Below, in pieces: positions 7,512-14,669 of a DNA stretch of 25,951 nt (the stretch's first letter is position 1; every line of letters begins with the position of its first letter). This stretch comes from UBA3102 sp964413055. GTDB lineage: Bacteria > Bacillota > Desulfotomaculia > Desulfotomaculales > Pelotomaculaceae. Below the pieces are notes generated by a model. It was not told where the DNA came from. It saw only the letters and a program-made list of their open reading frames with translations, and did no database searches. The stretch is from NCBI GenBank assembly GCA_964413055.1, contig CAYPRB010000014.1, positions 1-25,951 on the forward strand, given 5' to 3'. A program made the translations under genes and the position numbers.

Positions 7512-8819
7512 CTATAAGAGTATTTCCGGCAGGAAGGTGGCAATCCGGGGAAAGGCAATCAGGATTGCCAGGCAGACCACCAGTGCCGCCAGGAAAGGCC
7601 AGATCCCCTTGAAAATATTTTCCAGGGGCACGTCGGGCGCCACGCCCTTGATGATGTAGACGTTCATGCCCACCGGCGGCGTGATCACGCCCATGGCGAC
7701 CACCAGTACCACGATTACCCCGAACCAGATCGGGTCGTAGCCGAGCGTGTTGACCACCACCGGGTAAAAGATCGGGATGGTCAGCAGCACCAGGGCCAGC
7801 GCGTCGATGAAGCAGCCGAGCAAGAGGTAGATCAGCAGGATGATGCCCATGACGATAAACGGCGGGAAGGAGAGGGCGCCGGCCCACGCGGCCAGTTCGA
7901 AGGGCACCCGGCTGATGGCCATGAAGCGCCCGAAAATCATGGCCCCGGCGACCAGCAGCATGATCATGGCGGTGGTTCTGGTGGTTTCATACAGGGATTT
8001 TTTAAAATTATCCCAGTTGAGGCGCCGGCCCAGCAGGGAAACGGCCAGTACCCCCGCGGCTCCCACCGCTCCGGCTTCGGTGGGGGTAAAATACCCTTTA
8101 AAAAGACCGCCCATGGAAATTATGAAGATGATCAAAACCTCGGCCAGGCCGCCCCGGAGGGCCTTGATCCTTTCCCGCCAGCTTGCTTTGGGGCCTGCGG
8201 GACCCAGGGCCGGGTTGCGGGAAGTCAGAATGAAGATCACGACCATGTAGGCCAGCATGAGCAGTATCCCCGGGGCGATACCCGCCATAAAAAGTTTCCC
8301 GATCGACTCTGTGGTGGCCATGCCGTAAACGATGAAGACGACGCTGGGCGGAATCAGGACGCCCAGCACGCCCCCGGCGGCGATGCTGGCCGTGGCCAGC
8401 GAGGTATCGTAGTTGAATTTTTTCATTTCCGGCAGGGCGATGGTCCCCATGGTGGCGGCCGTGGCCGTGTTGGAGCCGCAAATCGCCCCGAATACCGCGC
8501 ACGCCGCCTGGGTGGCGATCGCCAGTCCCCCCGGGAAGTGTCCGATCAGCTTGTGCGCGAAAATATAAAGCCGGGTGCCGATACCGGAATAGAAAGCCAG
8601 AAACCCCATCCACACGAACATCGCGATCACGCTGAGCGAGTAAGCAGAAAAGTTGCTGAAGATCTCCTGGGCCAACATGCTGCACCCGGCGCTGGTTGAC
8701 GTCAGGTAGCTGAACCCGGCGAAGCCCACCAGGGCCATGGCAAAAGCAATTGGCACCCGCAGTGCCAAAAACGCGAAAAATAAAACTATACCAATGATTC
8801 CGGCCAGTAAAGGGGTCAT
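7512..8819 (-). CDS. dctM: TRAP transporter large permease subunit, DctM family
   Basis: The large membrane subunit, which forms the substrate path of a tripartite ATP-independent periplasmic (TRAP) transporter driven by an ion gradient. The 435 residues are very hydrophobic, with about a dozen transmembrane segments. The DctM pattern GAICGSNTATAATMGTIALPEM occurs near residues 131-152, with GGVLGVLIPPSVVFIVYG after it and GVITPPVGMNVYIIKG close to the C-terminus. The start ATG overlaps the dctQ stop by 4 bases (ATGA), indicating translational coupling. Family is certain; substrate cannot be read from this subunit. Confidence 0.96.
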   Translation of the reverse strand: MTPLLAGIIGIVLFFAFLALRVPIAFAMALVGFAGFSYLTSTSAGCSMLAQEIFSNFSAYSLSVIAMFVWMGFLAFYSGIGTRLYIFAHKLIGHFPGGLAIATQAACAVFGAICGSNTATAATMGTIALPEMKKFNYDTSLATASIAAGGVLGVLIPPSVVFIVYGMATTESIGKLFMAGIAPGILLMLAYMVVIFILTSRNPALGPAGPKASWRERIKALRGGLAEVLIIFIISMGGLFKGYFTPTEAGAVGAAGVLAVSLLGRRLNWDNFKKSLYETTRTTAMIMLLVAGAMIFGRFMAISRVPFELAAWAGALSFPPFIVMGIILLIYLLLGCFIDALALVLLTIPIFYPVVVNTLGYDPIWFGVIVVLVVAMGVITPPVGMNVYIIKGVAPDVPLENIFKGIWPFLAALVVCLAILIAFPRIATFLPEILL

Positions 8820-9370
8820 CTGATCGCCTTCCTGGCGGAGCCGGTAAGTTCGGACAGCGGCCTTAACCCGGCGGAAAAGACCCCCGGGAAGAGGATGCGC
8901 GCCGCTTCCGTCACCCTTACCACCTGGACCAGTACCAGGACCAGGAATCCCAGCGCCAGGAGGTAGAGCACCGGATAAACCGGTATCCGGGCGGTTGCGG
9001 AGACCACGCCGTTAGCCGCCATGCTGGCGGCGTAGCGGCACAGCTGCCACGCCGTCAGGCTCCAGAATCCCAGGGTCAATAAATTGGTCAGCAGGTCAAA
9101 TCCTGCCTGCAGTTTTAACGGAAGGCGGTCCATTACGAAGCCCACCGCGATGTGACCCTGCTGCCAGGCGCAGTGCGCCAGGGCCAGTCCGATCCCCAGG
9201 GCGGTCAGCAGGCCGACCAGTTCGTAGGTGCCCAGGATCGGCCGGCTGAATATTTCCCGCAGCAGGATATTGGCCACCACCAGGAACATCACGGCGGCGA
9301 TACATAATCCCGCTGCTTTGTCCAGTTGTTTACAGATTTTTTCCGTTAAAACATTAAACTTGGTTATCAT
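8816..9370 (-). CDS. dctQ: TRAP transporter small permease subunit, DctQ family
   Basis: Small membrane subunit of the TRAP transporter, 184 residues with four predicted helices (about residues 20-37, 50-68, 92-110 and 132-150). ILLREIFSRPILGTYELVG and the GHIAVGFVMDRLP segment between helices 2 and 3 are typical of DctQ. The ATG at 9370 has GGGGGAAG about 6 bases upstream. It lies between dctP (31-base gap) and dctM (4-base overlap), the standard P-Q-M order. Confidence 0.93.
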   Translation of the reverse strand: MITKFNVLTEKICKQLDKAAGLCIAAVMFLVVANILLREIFSRPILGTYELVGLLTALGIGLALAHCAWQQGHIAVGFVMDRLPLKLQAGFDLLTNLLTLGFWSLTAWQLCRYAASMAANGVVSATARIPVYPVLYLLALGFLVLVLVQVVRVTEAARILFPGVFSAGLRPLSELTGSARKAIR

Positions 9371-9401
9371 CTACGCTTCCCCCGTAAAAATATTTCTTTT
9401 A

Positions 9402-10493
9402 TTATTCCTCGTTGTATTGTTCGGCCAGATTTTGGACGGTATCCAGGATTTCCTGCCCCGGCAGGCCTTCCTGATTCATTTTGGCGACATAATCTTCCTG
9501 GATCGGTTCCACCAGTTTGATCCAGCGTGCGACTTCTTCTTCCGGGAGGGTGAAGGTTTCCATGCCCGTTTCGTCCACTGCCCAGGCCAGGGCTGCCTGG
9601 TTCTGTTGGTCCCATAAGCCCAGGGCCACGTTTTCGAAATAAGTCTCGCTGACCTCTTCGATCGCCTGCTGCATGTCGGCGGGCAGGGAATTCCACTGGT
9701 CCAGATTCATGGTGATAAAGAATAAAGTATTGTATAAGAATGGCGTCCTGGTCAAGTAATCCGTAACTTCCGCCTGCCGCCACCCTTGAAGCACTTCCAC
9801 CGGGCCGAGATTGCCCTCTACGACGCCCTTGGACAGGGCTTCGTAGGCTTCCGACTGGGGCATGGCTACGGGGACGGCGCCCAGTGCTTCAAGCGTTTTG
9901 GCGCTTAATCCGGTCGCTCTGACCTCCAGCCCCTGCAGGTCTTCCAGGTTCCGGACGGGGACTTTGGTATACAGGTCTCCGGGGCCGGTGGTAAGCACCA
10001 TCAGCAGCTTGGTATCCTGTATTTCCTGCGGGTTAAGTTGCTTGATTCCTTCCCAGGCCACCCTGCCGGCGACTTTGGAATTGGCGTATTTGACGCCCGG
10101 CAACTCAAAGGCTTCCAGCACCGGGAAACGGCCCCGGGTGTAGGAAAAACAGGACAGCCCGATGTCGGCCACCCCGGTAACCACTCCGTCGTAGATGGCA
10201 TCCGCCGGCAGCAGGGTTTGATTGGGATAGCTGGTAACCAGCAATCTGCCTTCGGTAGCCTCTTCAAGCGCCTTGATCCAGGGCTGGACCAGGTCGGTTT
10301 CCGCCGGGTGGGTGCCGGGGAAGAAATGCGCCAGTCTGAGTTCAATGGTTTCCGGCGCTTCTGACGCGGGACCGGGCGCATTGTTGGCGCAGCCGGTCAG
10401 GGCCAGCGCCAGCGCCGCTATTAACAGCAGTGTCAATGCCTTTTTTCCTGATAACCTCCGTTGAAAAAAACCACCGTCTAACCGTTTTTTCAT
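9402..10493 (-). CDS. dctP: TRAP transporter solute-binding lipoprotein, DctP family
   Basis: Extracytoplasmic solute receptor of the TRAP system. The first residues are MKKRLDGGFFQRRLSGKK, followed by a hydrophobic stretch and the lipobox ALTGC, with Cys35 as the lipid anchor, as expected for a Gram-positive. The mature part begins with ELRLAHFFPGTHPAE. EVRATGLSAKTLEALGAVP carries the Arg that in this family binds the substrate carboxylate, and SEAYEALSKGVVEG follows. The frame is open upstream to an ATG at 10592, but that extension spans a hairpin and lacks a ribosome binding site. The ATG at 10493 has AAAGGAGGA directly upstream and starts a clean signal peptide. 363 residues. Substrate unknown: a C4-dicarboxylate or other organic acid is the default guess; ectoine is possible because ectABC is next door, but I see no TeaA-like signature. 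Confidence 0.94.
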   Translation of the reverse strand: MKKRLDGGFFQRRLSGKKALTLLLIAALALALTGCANNAPGPASEAPETIELRLAHFFPGTHPAETDLVQPWIKALEEATEGRLLVTSYPNQTLLPADAIYDGVVTGVADIGLSCFSYTRGRFPVLEAFELPGVKYANSKVAGRVAWEGIKQLNPQEIQDTKLLMVLTTGPGDLYTKVPVRNLEDLQGLEVRATGLSAKTLEALGAVPVAMPQSEAYEALSKGVVEGNLGPVEVLQGWRQAEVTDYLTRTPFLYNTLFFITMNLDQWNSLPADMQQAIEEVSETYFENVALGLWDQQNQAALAWAVDETGMETFTLPEEEVARWIKLVEPIQEDYVAKMNQEGLPGQEILDTVQNLAEQYNEE

Positions 10494-10534
10494 AAAAAGT
10501 CCTCCTTTGATTCTTTGCGACGGCAAATAAAAAA

Positions 10535-10551
10535 AACTCCGGTCAGGAGTT
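10535..10551 (-). terminator. terminator-like hairpin in the dctP leader
   Basis: On the minus strand AACTCC-TGACC-GGAGTT is followed directly by an almost unbroken T-run (about 10534-10527). It sits about 35 bases upstream of the dctP ATG and just before its ribosome binding site, downstream of both candidate promoters. This is the position of an attenuator. The stem is only 6 bp, so termination may be partial. Confidence 0.55.
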
Positions 10552-10621
10552 GTGAAAAACTTGCGCGGCCCCTCTTTTTTACCAAGCAGCATAACTTGAT
10601 AAAGCGGGGTGTGTACCGCTT

Positions 10622-10627
10622 ATTATA
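10622..10627 (-). promoter_or_regulatory. candidate -10 box, second possible dctP promoter
   Basis: TATAAT on the minus strand, perfect to the sigma-A -10 consensus, about 130 bases before the dctP start. No convincing -35 box is found at 16-18 bases, so it is weaker overall than the promoter at 10745-10774. Confidence 0.3.
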
Positions 10628-10744
10628 CCTGCCGTCCTAACCTTACTGCCATTTTTTTACTTTTCGTTTTACACCGTAATACTGATACCCGCCTGCCGCA
10701 ATCCTACCGTCCAACTGGTGGCTGACTAAACAGCCTACTGATTA

Positions 10745-10774
10745 ATTGTACAATATTACGTATGCCAATGTAAA
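10745..10774 (-). promoter_or_regulatory. candidate sigma-A promoter of the TRAP operon with overlapping palindrome
   Basis: On the minus strand TTTACA (10774-10769) and TACAAT (10750-10745) are separated by 18 bases; each matches the sigma-A consensus at 5 of 6 positions. The -10 box lies in the perfect 10-bp palindrome ATTGTACAAT (10745-10754), which could be an operator. Transcription would start near 10738 and give a leader of about 245 bases. It lies just after the second terminator of the ectoine operon, so the TRAP genes appear to be a separate unit. Confidence 0.5.
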
Positions 10775-10782
10775 TACAAAAA

Positions 10783-10808
10783 TTCCTTTTTTTCAAATAA
10801 AAAAGGAA
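10783..10808 (-). terminator. second (AT-rich) terminator of the ectoine operon
   Basis: Perfect 10-bp inverted repeat (TTCCTTTTTT at 10783-10792, AAAAAAGGAA at 10799-10808) with a 6-base loop. On the minus strand it is followed by TTTTTG. It lies immediately after the GC-rich hairpin, making a tandem terminator. Confidence 0.6.
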
Positions 10809-10815
10809 ACATAAA

Positions 10816-10847
10816 GGGACCGGGGGAACAAAACTTCCCCGGGTCCC
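10816..10847 (-). terminator. GC-rich terminator hairpin after ectC
   Basis: Two 13-base arms (10816-10828 and 10835-10847) pair with a single central mismatch around a 6-base loop, 12 bases downstream of the ectC stop. On the minus strand TTTATGTTT follows. Together with the AT-rich hairpin after it, it should end ectABC transcription. Confidence 0.75.
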
Positions 10848-10859
10848 CTGATAGGCAAG

Positions 10860-11243
10860 CTAGTCCAAAAGCGGGTAGGAACCGTCTTCCTGGTGGACCT
10901 CCCGGCCGGTGCAGGGAGGGTTGAAAACGCACATCATATGCATTTCGGCGGTGGCCCGCAGGTAATGTTTTTCGTGGCCGTTCAGCGCGTACAACGTACC
11001 TGCCTTGATCGGGTAAACTTCACCCTTTTCGATCACCTCGATTTCTCCTTCCCCCCGGATGCAATACACCGCTTCCAAATGGTTTTTGTACCAGATATAG
11101 GTTTCCGTTCCCTCTTTAATAATGGTGTGATGAAAGGAAAAGCCCATGCCGTCTTTCTTTAGGAGGAGCCGGTAGCTTCTCCAGTTTTTCTCATCAACAT
11201 CATCTTCGGTGCCGATAATTTCATCAATATTTTTGACGATCAT
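10860..11243 (-). CDS. ectC: L-ectoine synthase EctC
   Basis: EctC closes the ring of N-gamma-acetyl-L-2,4-diaminobutyrate to ectoine by removing water (EC 4.2.1.108). The 127 residues form a single cupin domain of normal length. The three residues known to bind the catalytic iron are present at the family positions: Glu57 (in LEAVYCIRGEGEIE), Tyr85 (GTLYALNGHEKHY) and His93. WRSYRLLLKKDGMGFSFHHTII and YIWYKNHLEAVYC are also characteristic. ATG start with AAAGGAG about 11 bases upstream. It is the last gene of ectABC; the gap after ectB is 69 bases. No ectoine hydroxylase (ectD) follows, so the product is predicted to be ectoine and not 5-hydroxyectoine. Confidence 0.97.
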   Translation of the reverse strand: MIVKNIDEIIGTEDDVDEKNWRSYRLLLKKDGMGFSFHHTIIKEGTETYIWYKNHLEAVYCIRGEGEIEVIEKGEVYPIKAGTLYALNGHEKHYLRATAEMHMMCVFNPPCTGREVHQEDGSYPLLD

Positions 11244-11312
11244 TTCAATATTGGCTCCTTTCTTGGTACGGTACGATTAATTTCTCTTTTCTTATTGCCT
11301 CTCTTGCCGGTA

Positions 11313-12659
11313 TTATTTCGCGGCCACGCGCTTTTGAGCGCTTTTATCGGCAACCAGCTTTCTCTTCAAGGCGGTCTTGGCAAAGGACTGCACCCTGATG
11401 TCTTCTATGCTGTCCTTCAAAATATTCAATCCTGCTTTCAGGCCTGCTTTGTCAATATTGAGGGGCGGCATCAGCTTGATAACTTCATCGTTGGCGCCGG
11501 AGGTTTCCATGATCAACCCGCGTTCAAAGGCAATGGAACATATTTTTTTGGCCAGCCCGTCAATCTGACAGGCAACACCCTGCAGGAATCCCCGGCCGCG
11601 CACCTCGCCTTTGATTACCGGGTGCTCTTCCACCAGGTCAACCAGGTACTGGTGGATTATTTCCCCTTTTTCTCTGACTTCCCGGGCGAAGCTGTCGTCC
11701 TTCCAGTGTTCCAGTGCTTCCACGGCCGTGACAAAAGCCAGGTTGTTGCCCCGGAAGGTGCCGTTATGTTCCCCGGGAGACCAGATGTCCAGTTCCGGTT
11801 TAATTAAATTAATCGCCATCGGCAGGCCGTAACCGCTGATAGATTTGGACAGGCAGATGATGTCCGGGGAAATGCCGGCCGGTTCGAAGCTGAAGAAGGT
11901 GCCGGTACGGCCGCAGCCGGCTTGAATATCGTCCACGATGAGCAGGAGATCCCACCGCCGGCAGAGATCTTCAATGCGCTTCAGCCACTCAAAACGGGCC
12001 TCGTTGATGCCGCCTTCACCCTGGACCGTTTCCAGAATGACGGCCGCCGGCAGCGAGACCCCGCTGGAGCCGTCTTCTAAGTATTTGTCAATAATTGCTA
12101 TGGTGTCGATGTCCGCACCGAAGTATTTGTCATAAGGCATAAACAAGGCGTTGTGCAGGGGGATCCCCGCGCCCTTGCGTTTCTTGCAGTTGCCGGTGAT
12201 GGACAGGGCGCCCGTGGTCATGCCGTGGAAGGCGTTGGTGAAGCTTAAGATAGTATTGATCCCGGTTACTTTACGCGCCAGCTTCAGGGCGCTTTCCACG
12301 GCGTTGGTCCCGGTGGGGCCGGGGAACATAATTTTATAATTCATTTTCCGGGGTTCCAGGATTACTTGTTTAAATTTTTTCAGAAATTCTTTTTTGGCCT
12401 CGGTGGCCATGTCCAAACCGTGGGTAATGCCGTCCGCGGCAATGTAATCGAGCAGCTTTTGTTTCATTCCCGGGTGGTTGTGCCCGTAATTCAGGGCTCC
12501 GGCTCCGGAGAAAAAATCGATATATTCTTTTTTCTTGGTGTCTCTTAGTTTATATCCGCAGGCCCAATTAAAAACGGTGGGAAAACTGCGGCAGTAACTG
12601 CGCACTTCTGATTCTAACTCGTCAAACACTTTCATAGGATTACCTAAACCTGTATACAT
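11313..12659 (-). CDS. ectB: L-2,4-diaminobutyrate:2-oxoglutarate aminotransferase EctB
   Basis: PLP-dependent class III aminotransferase that makes L-2,4-diaminobutyrate from aspartate semialdehyde with glutamate as donor (EC 2.6.1.76), the first committed step to ectoine. MKVFDELESEVRSYCRSFP is the typical EctB N-terminus. FFSGAGALNYGHNHPGMK, TGTNAVESALKLAR, ILETVQGEGGINEA, IVDDIQAGCGRTG (Asp243/244 at the PLP ring) and LSKSISGYGLP (Lys272 as Schiff-base lysine) identify the fold and family. I chose the ATG at 12659, giving 448 residues, because AGGAGG lies 6 bases upstream; the ATG at 12674 overlaps that ribosome binding site, and an ATG at 12635 (MKVF) has none. The last 25 or so residues are a Lys/Arg-rich extension. 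It starts 24 bases after ectA. Confidence 0.96.
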   Translation of the reverse strand: MYTGLGNPMKVFDELESEVRSYCRSFPTVFNWACGYKLRDTKKKEYIDFFSGAGALNYGHNHPGMKQKLLDYIAADGITHGLDMATEAKKEFLKKFKQVILEPRKMNYKIMFPGPTGTNAVESALKLARKVTGINTILSFTNAFHGMTTGALSITGNCKKRKGAGIPLHNALFMPYDKYFGADIDTIAIIDKYLEDGSSGVSLPAAVILETVQGEGGINEARFEWLKRIEDLCRRWDLLLIVDDIQAGCGRTGTFFSFEPAGISPDIICLSKSISGYGLPMAINLIKPELDIWSPGEHNGTFRGNNLAFVTAVEALEHWKDDSFAREVREKGEIIHQYLVDLVEEHPVIKGEVRGRGFLQGVACQIDGLAKKICSIAFERGLIMETSGANDEVIKLMPPLNIDKAGLKAGLNILKDSIEDIRVQSFAKTALKRKLVADKSAQKRVAAK

Positions 12660-12683
12660 AAAACGCCTCCTCATTTTCTAGTT

Positions 12684-13193
12684 TTACTTCGGAAAGGGGC
12701 CGATGCGGTACAACATCTCCTCTTCATGCTGTCCGCCGGGAAACAAACGGGCGGGAAAGCATTCCGCTACTTCGCACGGTACCCCCAAATCCGCCGCAAA
12801 CTTGCGGTAGAGAGCATCGGCAGCTTTGTTGGATGGAGCTACGGTGATTTCGTAAAAACGTACTTGCCGGCATGATTCACGTTCGAGCAGATGTTTTAAC
12901 ATAATCATTCCCAGCTTTCGCCGGCGATATGCCTCATCTACCGCTACTTGCCAGATAAAAAGCACTTCCGGATCGATGGGAGAGCAAAATGCCGAAATAT
13001 AGCCCGCGATTTTACCTTCTGCATCTGCCACCACACAAGTATCGCTAAAGTACTTGCTCAACATGATATAGTTGTAGGATGAATTTAAATCCAGGACCTT
13101 AGTGCTTTTTACCAGTTCCCAGATGGCCTTTCCGTCCTCTACAACCGGTGTCCGCAATTTTATTGCTTGGGATGGGGCAGCGTTTGTTGGCAT
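12684..13193 (-). CDS. ectA: L-2,4-diaminobutyrate acetyltransferase EctA
   Basis: GNAT-fold enzyme of 169 residues that acetylates the gamma-amino group of L-2,4-diaminobutyrate (EC 2.3.1.178), the second step of ectoine synthesis. IWELVKSTKVLDLNSSYNY is a strong EctA signature. FIWQVAVDEAYRRRKLGMIML forms the acetyl-CoA-binding region of GNAT proteins, and YEITVAPSNKAADALYRKFA follows. It is the first gene of the operon. The start ATG has a purine-rich GAGAAGAGG about 10 bases upstream. Upstream lies about 450 bp of AT-rich DNA; no EctR-type regulator and no specialised aspartokinase (ask_ect) is adjacent. Confidence 0.96.
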   Translation of the reverse strand: MPTNAAPSQAIKLRTPVVEDGKAIWELVKSTKVLDLNSSYNYIMLSKYFSDTCVVADAEGKIAGYISAFCSPIDPEVLFIWQVAVDEAYRRRKLGMIMLKHLLERESCRQVRFYEITVAPSNKAADALYRKFAADLGVPCEVAECFPARLFPGGQHEEEMLYRIGPFPK

Positions 13194-13668
13194 AATTATC
13201 GCCTCTTCTCAACATTTCATTTGCTGTTTTTAATATCATATGTAACCTGTAAAGCTGGATATATATTTTATGCAGCTAGTTAATATATATATGATAAAGG
13301 ATTAATTAGTAAATTTAATACAGCATTTGAGGTCACATATTTAATAATAGTTTATATTAAAAACTTATCATAAATCAAACCGTATTATGTTCAAATACAT
13401 ACCATATAATGTCCTTAGTATACATTCAAAGGAATTATATCTGGATGCTGGGCGATTGTGGCTATATACTGCCATCAGTTTGAATATCCTTTTTTAGGTC
13501 CTTCGATATGCAATTATAATCGAGATTTATTAAAAACAATATTCGACATTATAATTTATTGCCTGCATCCGGCAGATAGAGCGGTTTTTGGCGTATGTTG
13601 GCGTGATTATTTATATGTTTTAGGGAAACATTAATAGGGTAAACTTTTTGTTTAATGTGAGGGTCGGT
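13194..13668. promoter_or_regulatory. AT-rich intergenic region between ectA and the DUF5665 gene
   Basis: About 475 bases without a supportable gene, strikingly AT-rich against the surrounding coding DNA. The two flanking genes diverge, so it must contain both promoters. It holds TATATATATAT runs near 13291 and a short inverted repeat ATTCAAA (13424-13430) / TTTGAAT (13480-13486). No insertion sequence or RNA gene is recognisable. Long AT-rich upstream regions are compatible with osmotic control of ectABC, but that is inference. Confidence 0.55.
13351..13378 (-). promoter_or_regulatory. candidate sigma-A promoter of ectABC
   Basis: On the minus strand TTGATT (13378-13373) and TATAAA (13356-13351) are separated by 16 bases, about 160 bases upstream of ectA. 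Because the region is so AT-rich, matches by chance are likely. Confidence 0.3.
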
Positions 13669-13971
13669 ATGGAAGACGAAAGGCTTAACCAGTTGGTTCA
13701 AACTTTATCGGACAAGGTTGCTAAACTGGCCGTAAATATTGAGAAAATGAAACTTGCTGAATATGTCCGCTTGCTTGAACAGCCCTGGAGGTTAATGTAT
13801 ACAAATTTTATCTCGGGAGTGGCGAAAGGGTTCGGCATAGCGGTGGGGTTCACTATTTTAGGGGCCTTGTTAATATTTGTTTTGAGAAAGCTGGTTATGC
13901 TCAATCTCCCTTTAATCGGTGGGTTTATTGCCGAAATTGTAAGGATGGTTCAGATGAATATGAGGCCTTAA
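13669..13971 (+). CDS. DUF5665 family small membrane protein
   Basis: Protein of 100 residues. The N-terminal third is a charged helix (LNQLVQTLSDKVAKLAVNIEKMKL) and is followed by AEYVRLLEQPWRLMYTNFISGVAKGFGIAVGFTILGALLIF, the conserved pattern of the DUF5665 family: a short soluble motif, then a hydrophobic segment (about residues 48-70) and a second, weaker one. Function is unknown; the family is common in spore-forming Clostridia. The frame is open from a TTG at 13648, but the ATG at 13669 has GAGGG 6 bases upstream and is preferred. The YteA-type gene follows after 26 bases on the same strand. Confidence 0.8.
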   Translation: MEDERLNQLVQTLSDKVAKLAVNIEKMKLAEYVRLLEQPWRLMYTNFISGVAKGFGIAVGFTILGALLIFVLRKLVMLNLPLIGGFIAEIVRMVQMNMRP

Positions 13972-13997
13972 CAGAAAGACAGAAAGGGGTAATAACG

Positions 13998-14669
13998 GTG
14001 CGGGAGCAAATGCTTTTCAAATATAAACAGCGCCTTTTAAATGAAAGGAAAAAAATAACCGGTGCGGTTGATTTTATCAACCGGCAGGGTATGGAAATGC
14101 CGCTGGCGACTTCGATCAGTGAGCTTTCCGTCTATGATAACCACCCCGCGGATATCGGCTCGGAAGTATTTGAGCGGGGTAAGGATTTTGCCCTGCGGGA
14201 AACCAATGCATTGATTCTGTCGGCCATAGACGCGGCGCTTGAAAGAATTGAAAAGGGGAATTACGGGATTTGTGCGGGGTGCGGTAAAGAGATAGCGCCG
14301 GCCCGGCTGGAGGCAGTGCCTTATGCCGCAGAATGCCCGGAATGCAAGGAAGCAGAGGAACGCGCGCCGCGCATGCATGACCGGCCGGTGGAGGAGGAAG
14401 TGCTCGGCAAACCTTTTGCCGGGACTCTCAATGATGCCTCGGAAAATATCAGGTACGACGGGGAAGACGCCTGGCAGGAGGTGGCGCGCTACAGTGAAAC
14501 TACTGATGAATGGTCCCGGGGTGGCTCGTACTACGGGTATTCTGAATTTGACCAGGCCAAAGACCGGGGTGCGGTGGAAGATATTGACAATATTCCTTAC
14601 GAAGTCGGTGCCGACGGGGTAATTTATAAAAATTTCCGCGGTCGGGATGATGAACGCGCGCCGTCCTAA
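13998..14669 (+). CDS. yteA: YteA-type DksA/TraR zinc-finger protein
   Basis: Protein of 223 residues. It has a helical N-terminal part (about residues 1-85) and a C4 zinc finger in GNYGICAGCGKEIAPARLEAVPYAAECPECKE (pieces at residues 88-118): Cys92, Cys95, Cys113 and Cys116, the DksA/TraR finger. SVYDNHPADIGSEVFERGKD just before it is the hallmark of the YteA branch found in spore-forming Firmicutes. A hydrophilic C-terminal tail rich in acidic residues and Tyr follows. DksA-like proteins act on RNA polymerase, but YteA itself has no clear proven role. GTG start with AAAGGGG about 9 bases upstream. The stop overlaps, tail to tail, the stop of the next gene on the minus strand. Confidence 0.88.
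   Translation: MREQMLFKYKQRLLNERKKITGAVDFINRQGMEMPLATSISELSVYDNHPADIGSEVFERGKDFALRETNALILSAIDAALERIEKGNYGICAGCGKEIAPARLEAVPYAAECPECKEAEERAPRMHDRPVEEEVLGKPFAGTLNDASENIRYDGEDAWQEVARYSETTDEWSRGGSYYGYSEFDQAKDRGAVEDIDNIPYEVGADGVIYKNFRGRDDERAPS

Noticed and set aside
10494..10592. 33-codon extension of dctP
   Set aside because: No ribosome binding site at the ATG at 10592, and the extension spans a terminator-like hairpin; the ATG at 10493 has AAAGGAGGA and starts a normal lipoprotein signal.
13587..13605. Possible sigma-54 promoter upstream of the DUF5665 gene
   Set aside because: TTGGCGTATGTTGGC resembles -24/-12 elements, but the GG-to-GC distance is 11 where 12 is required, and the -12 box is a poor match.
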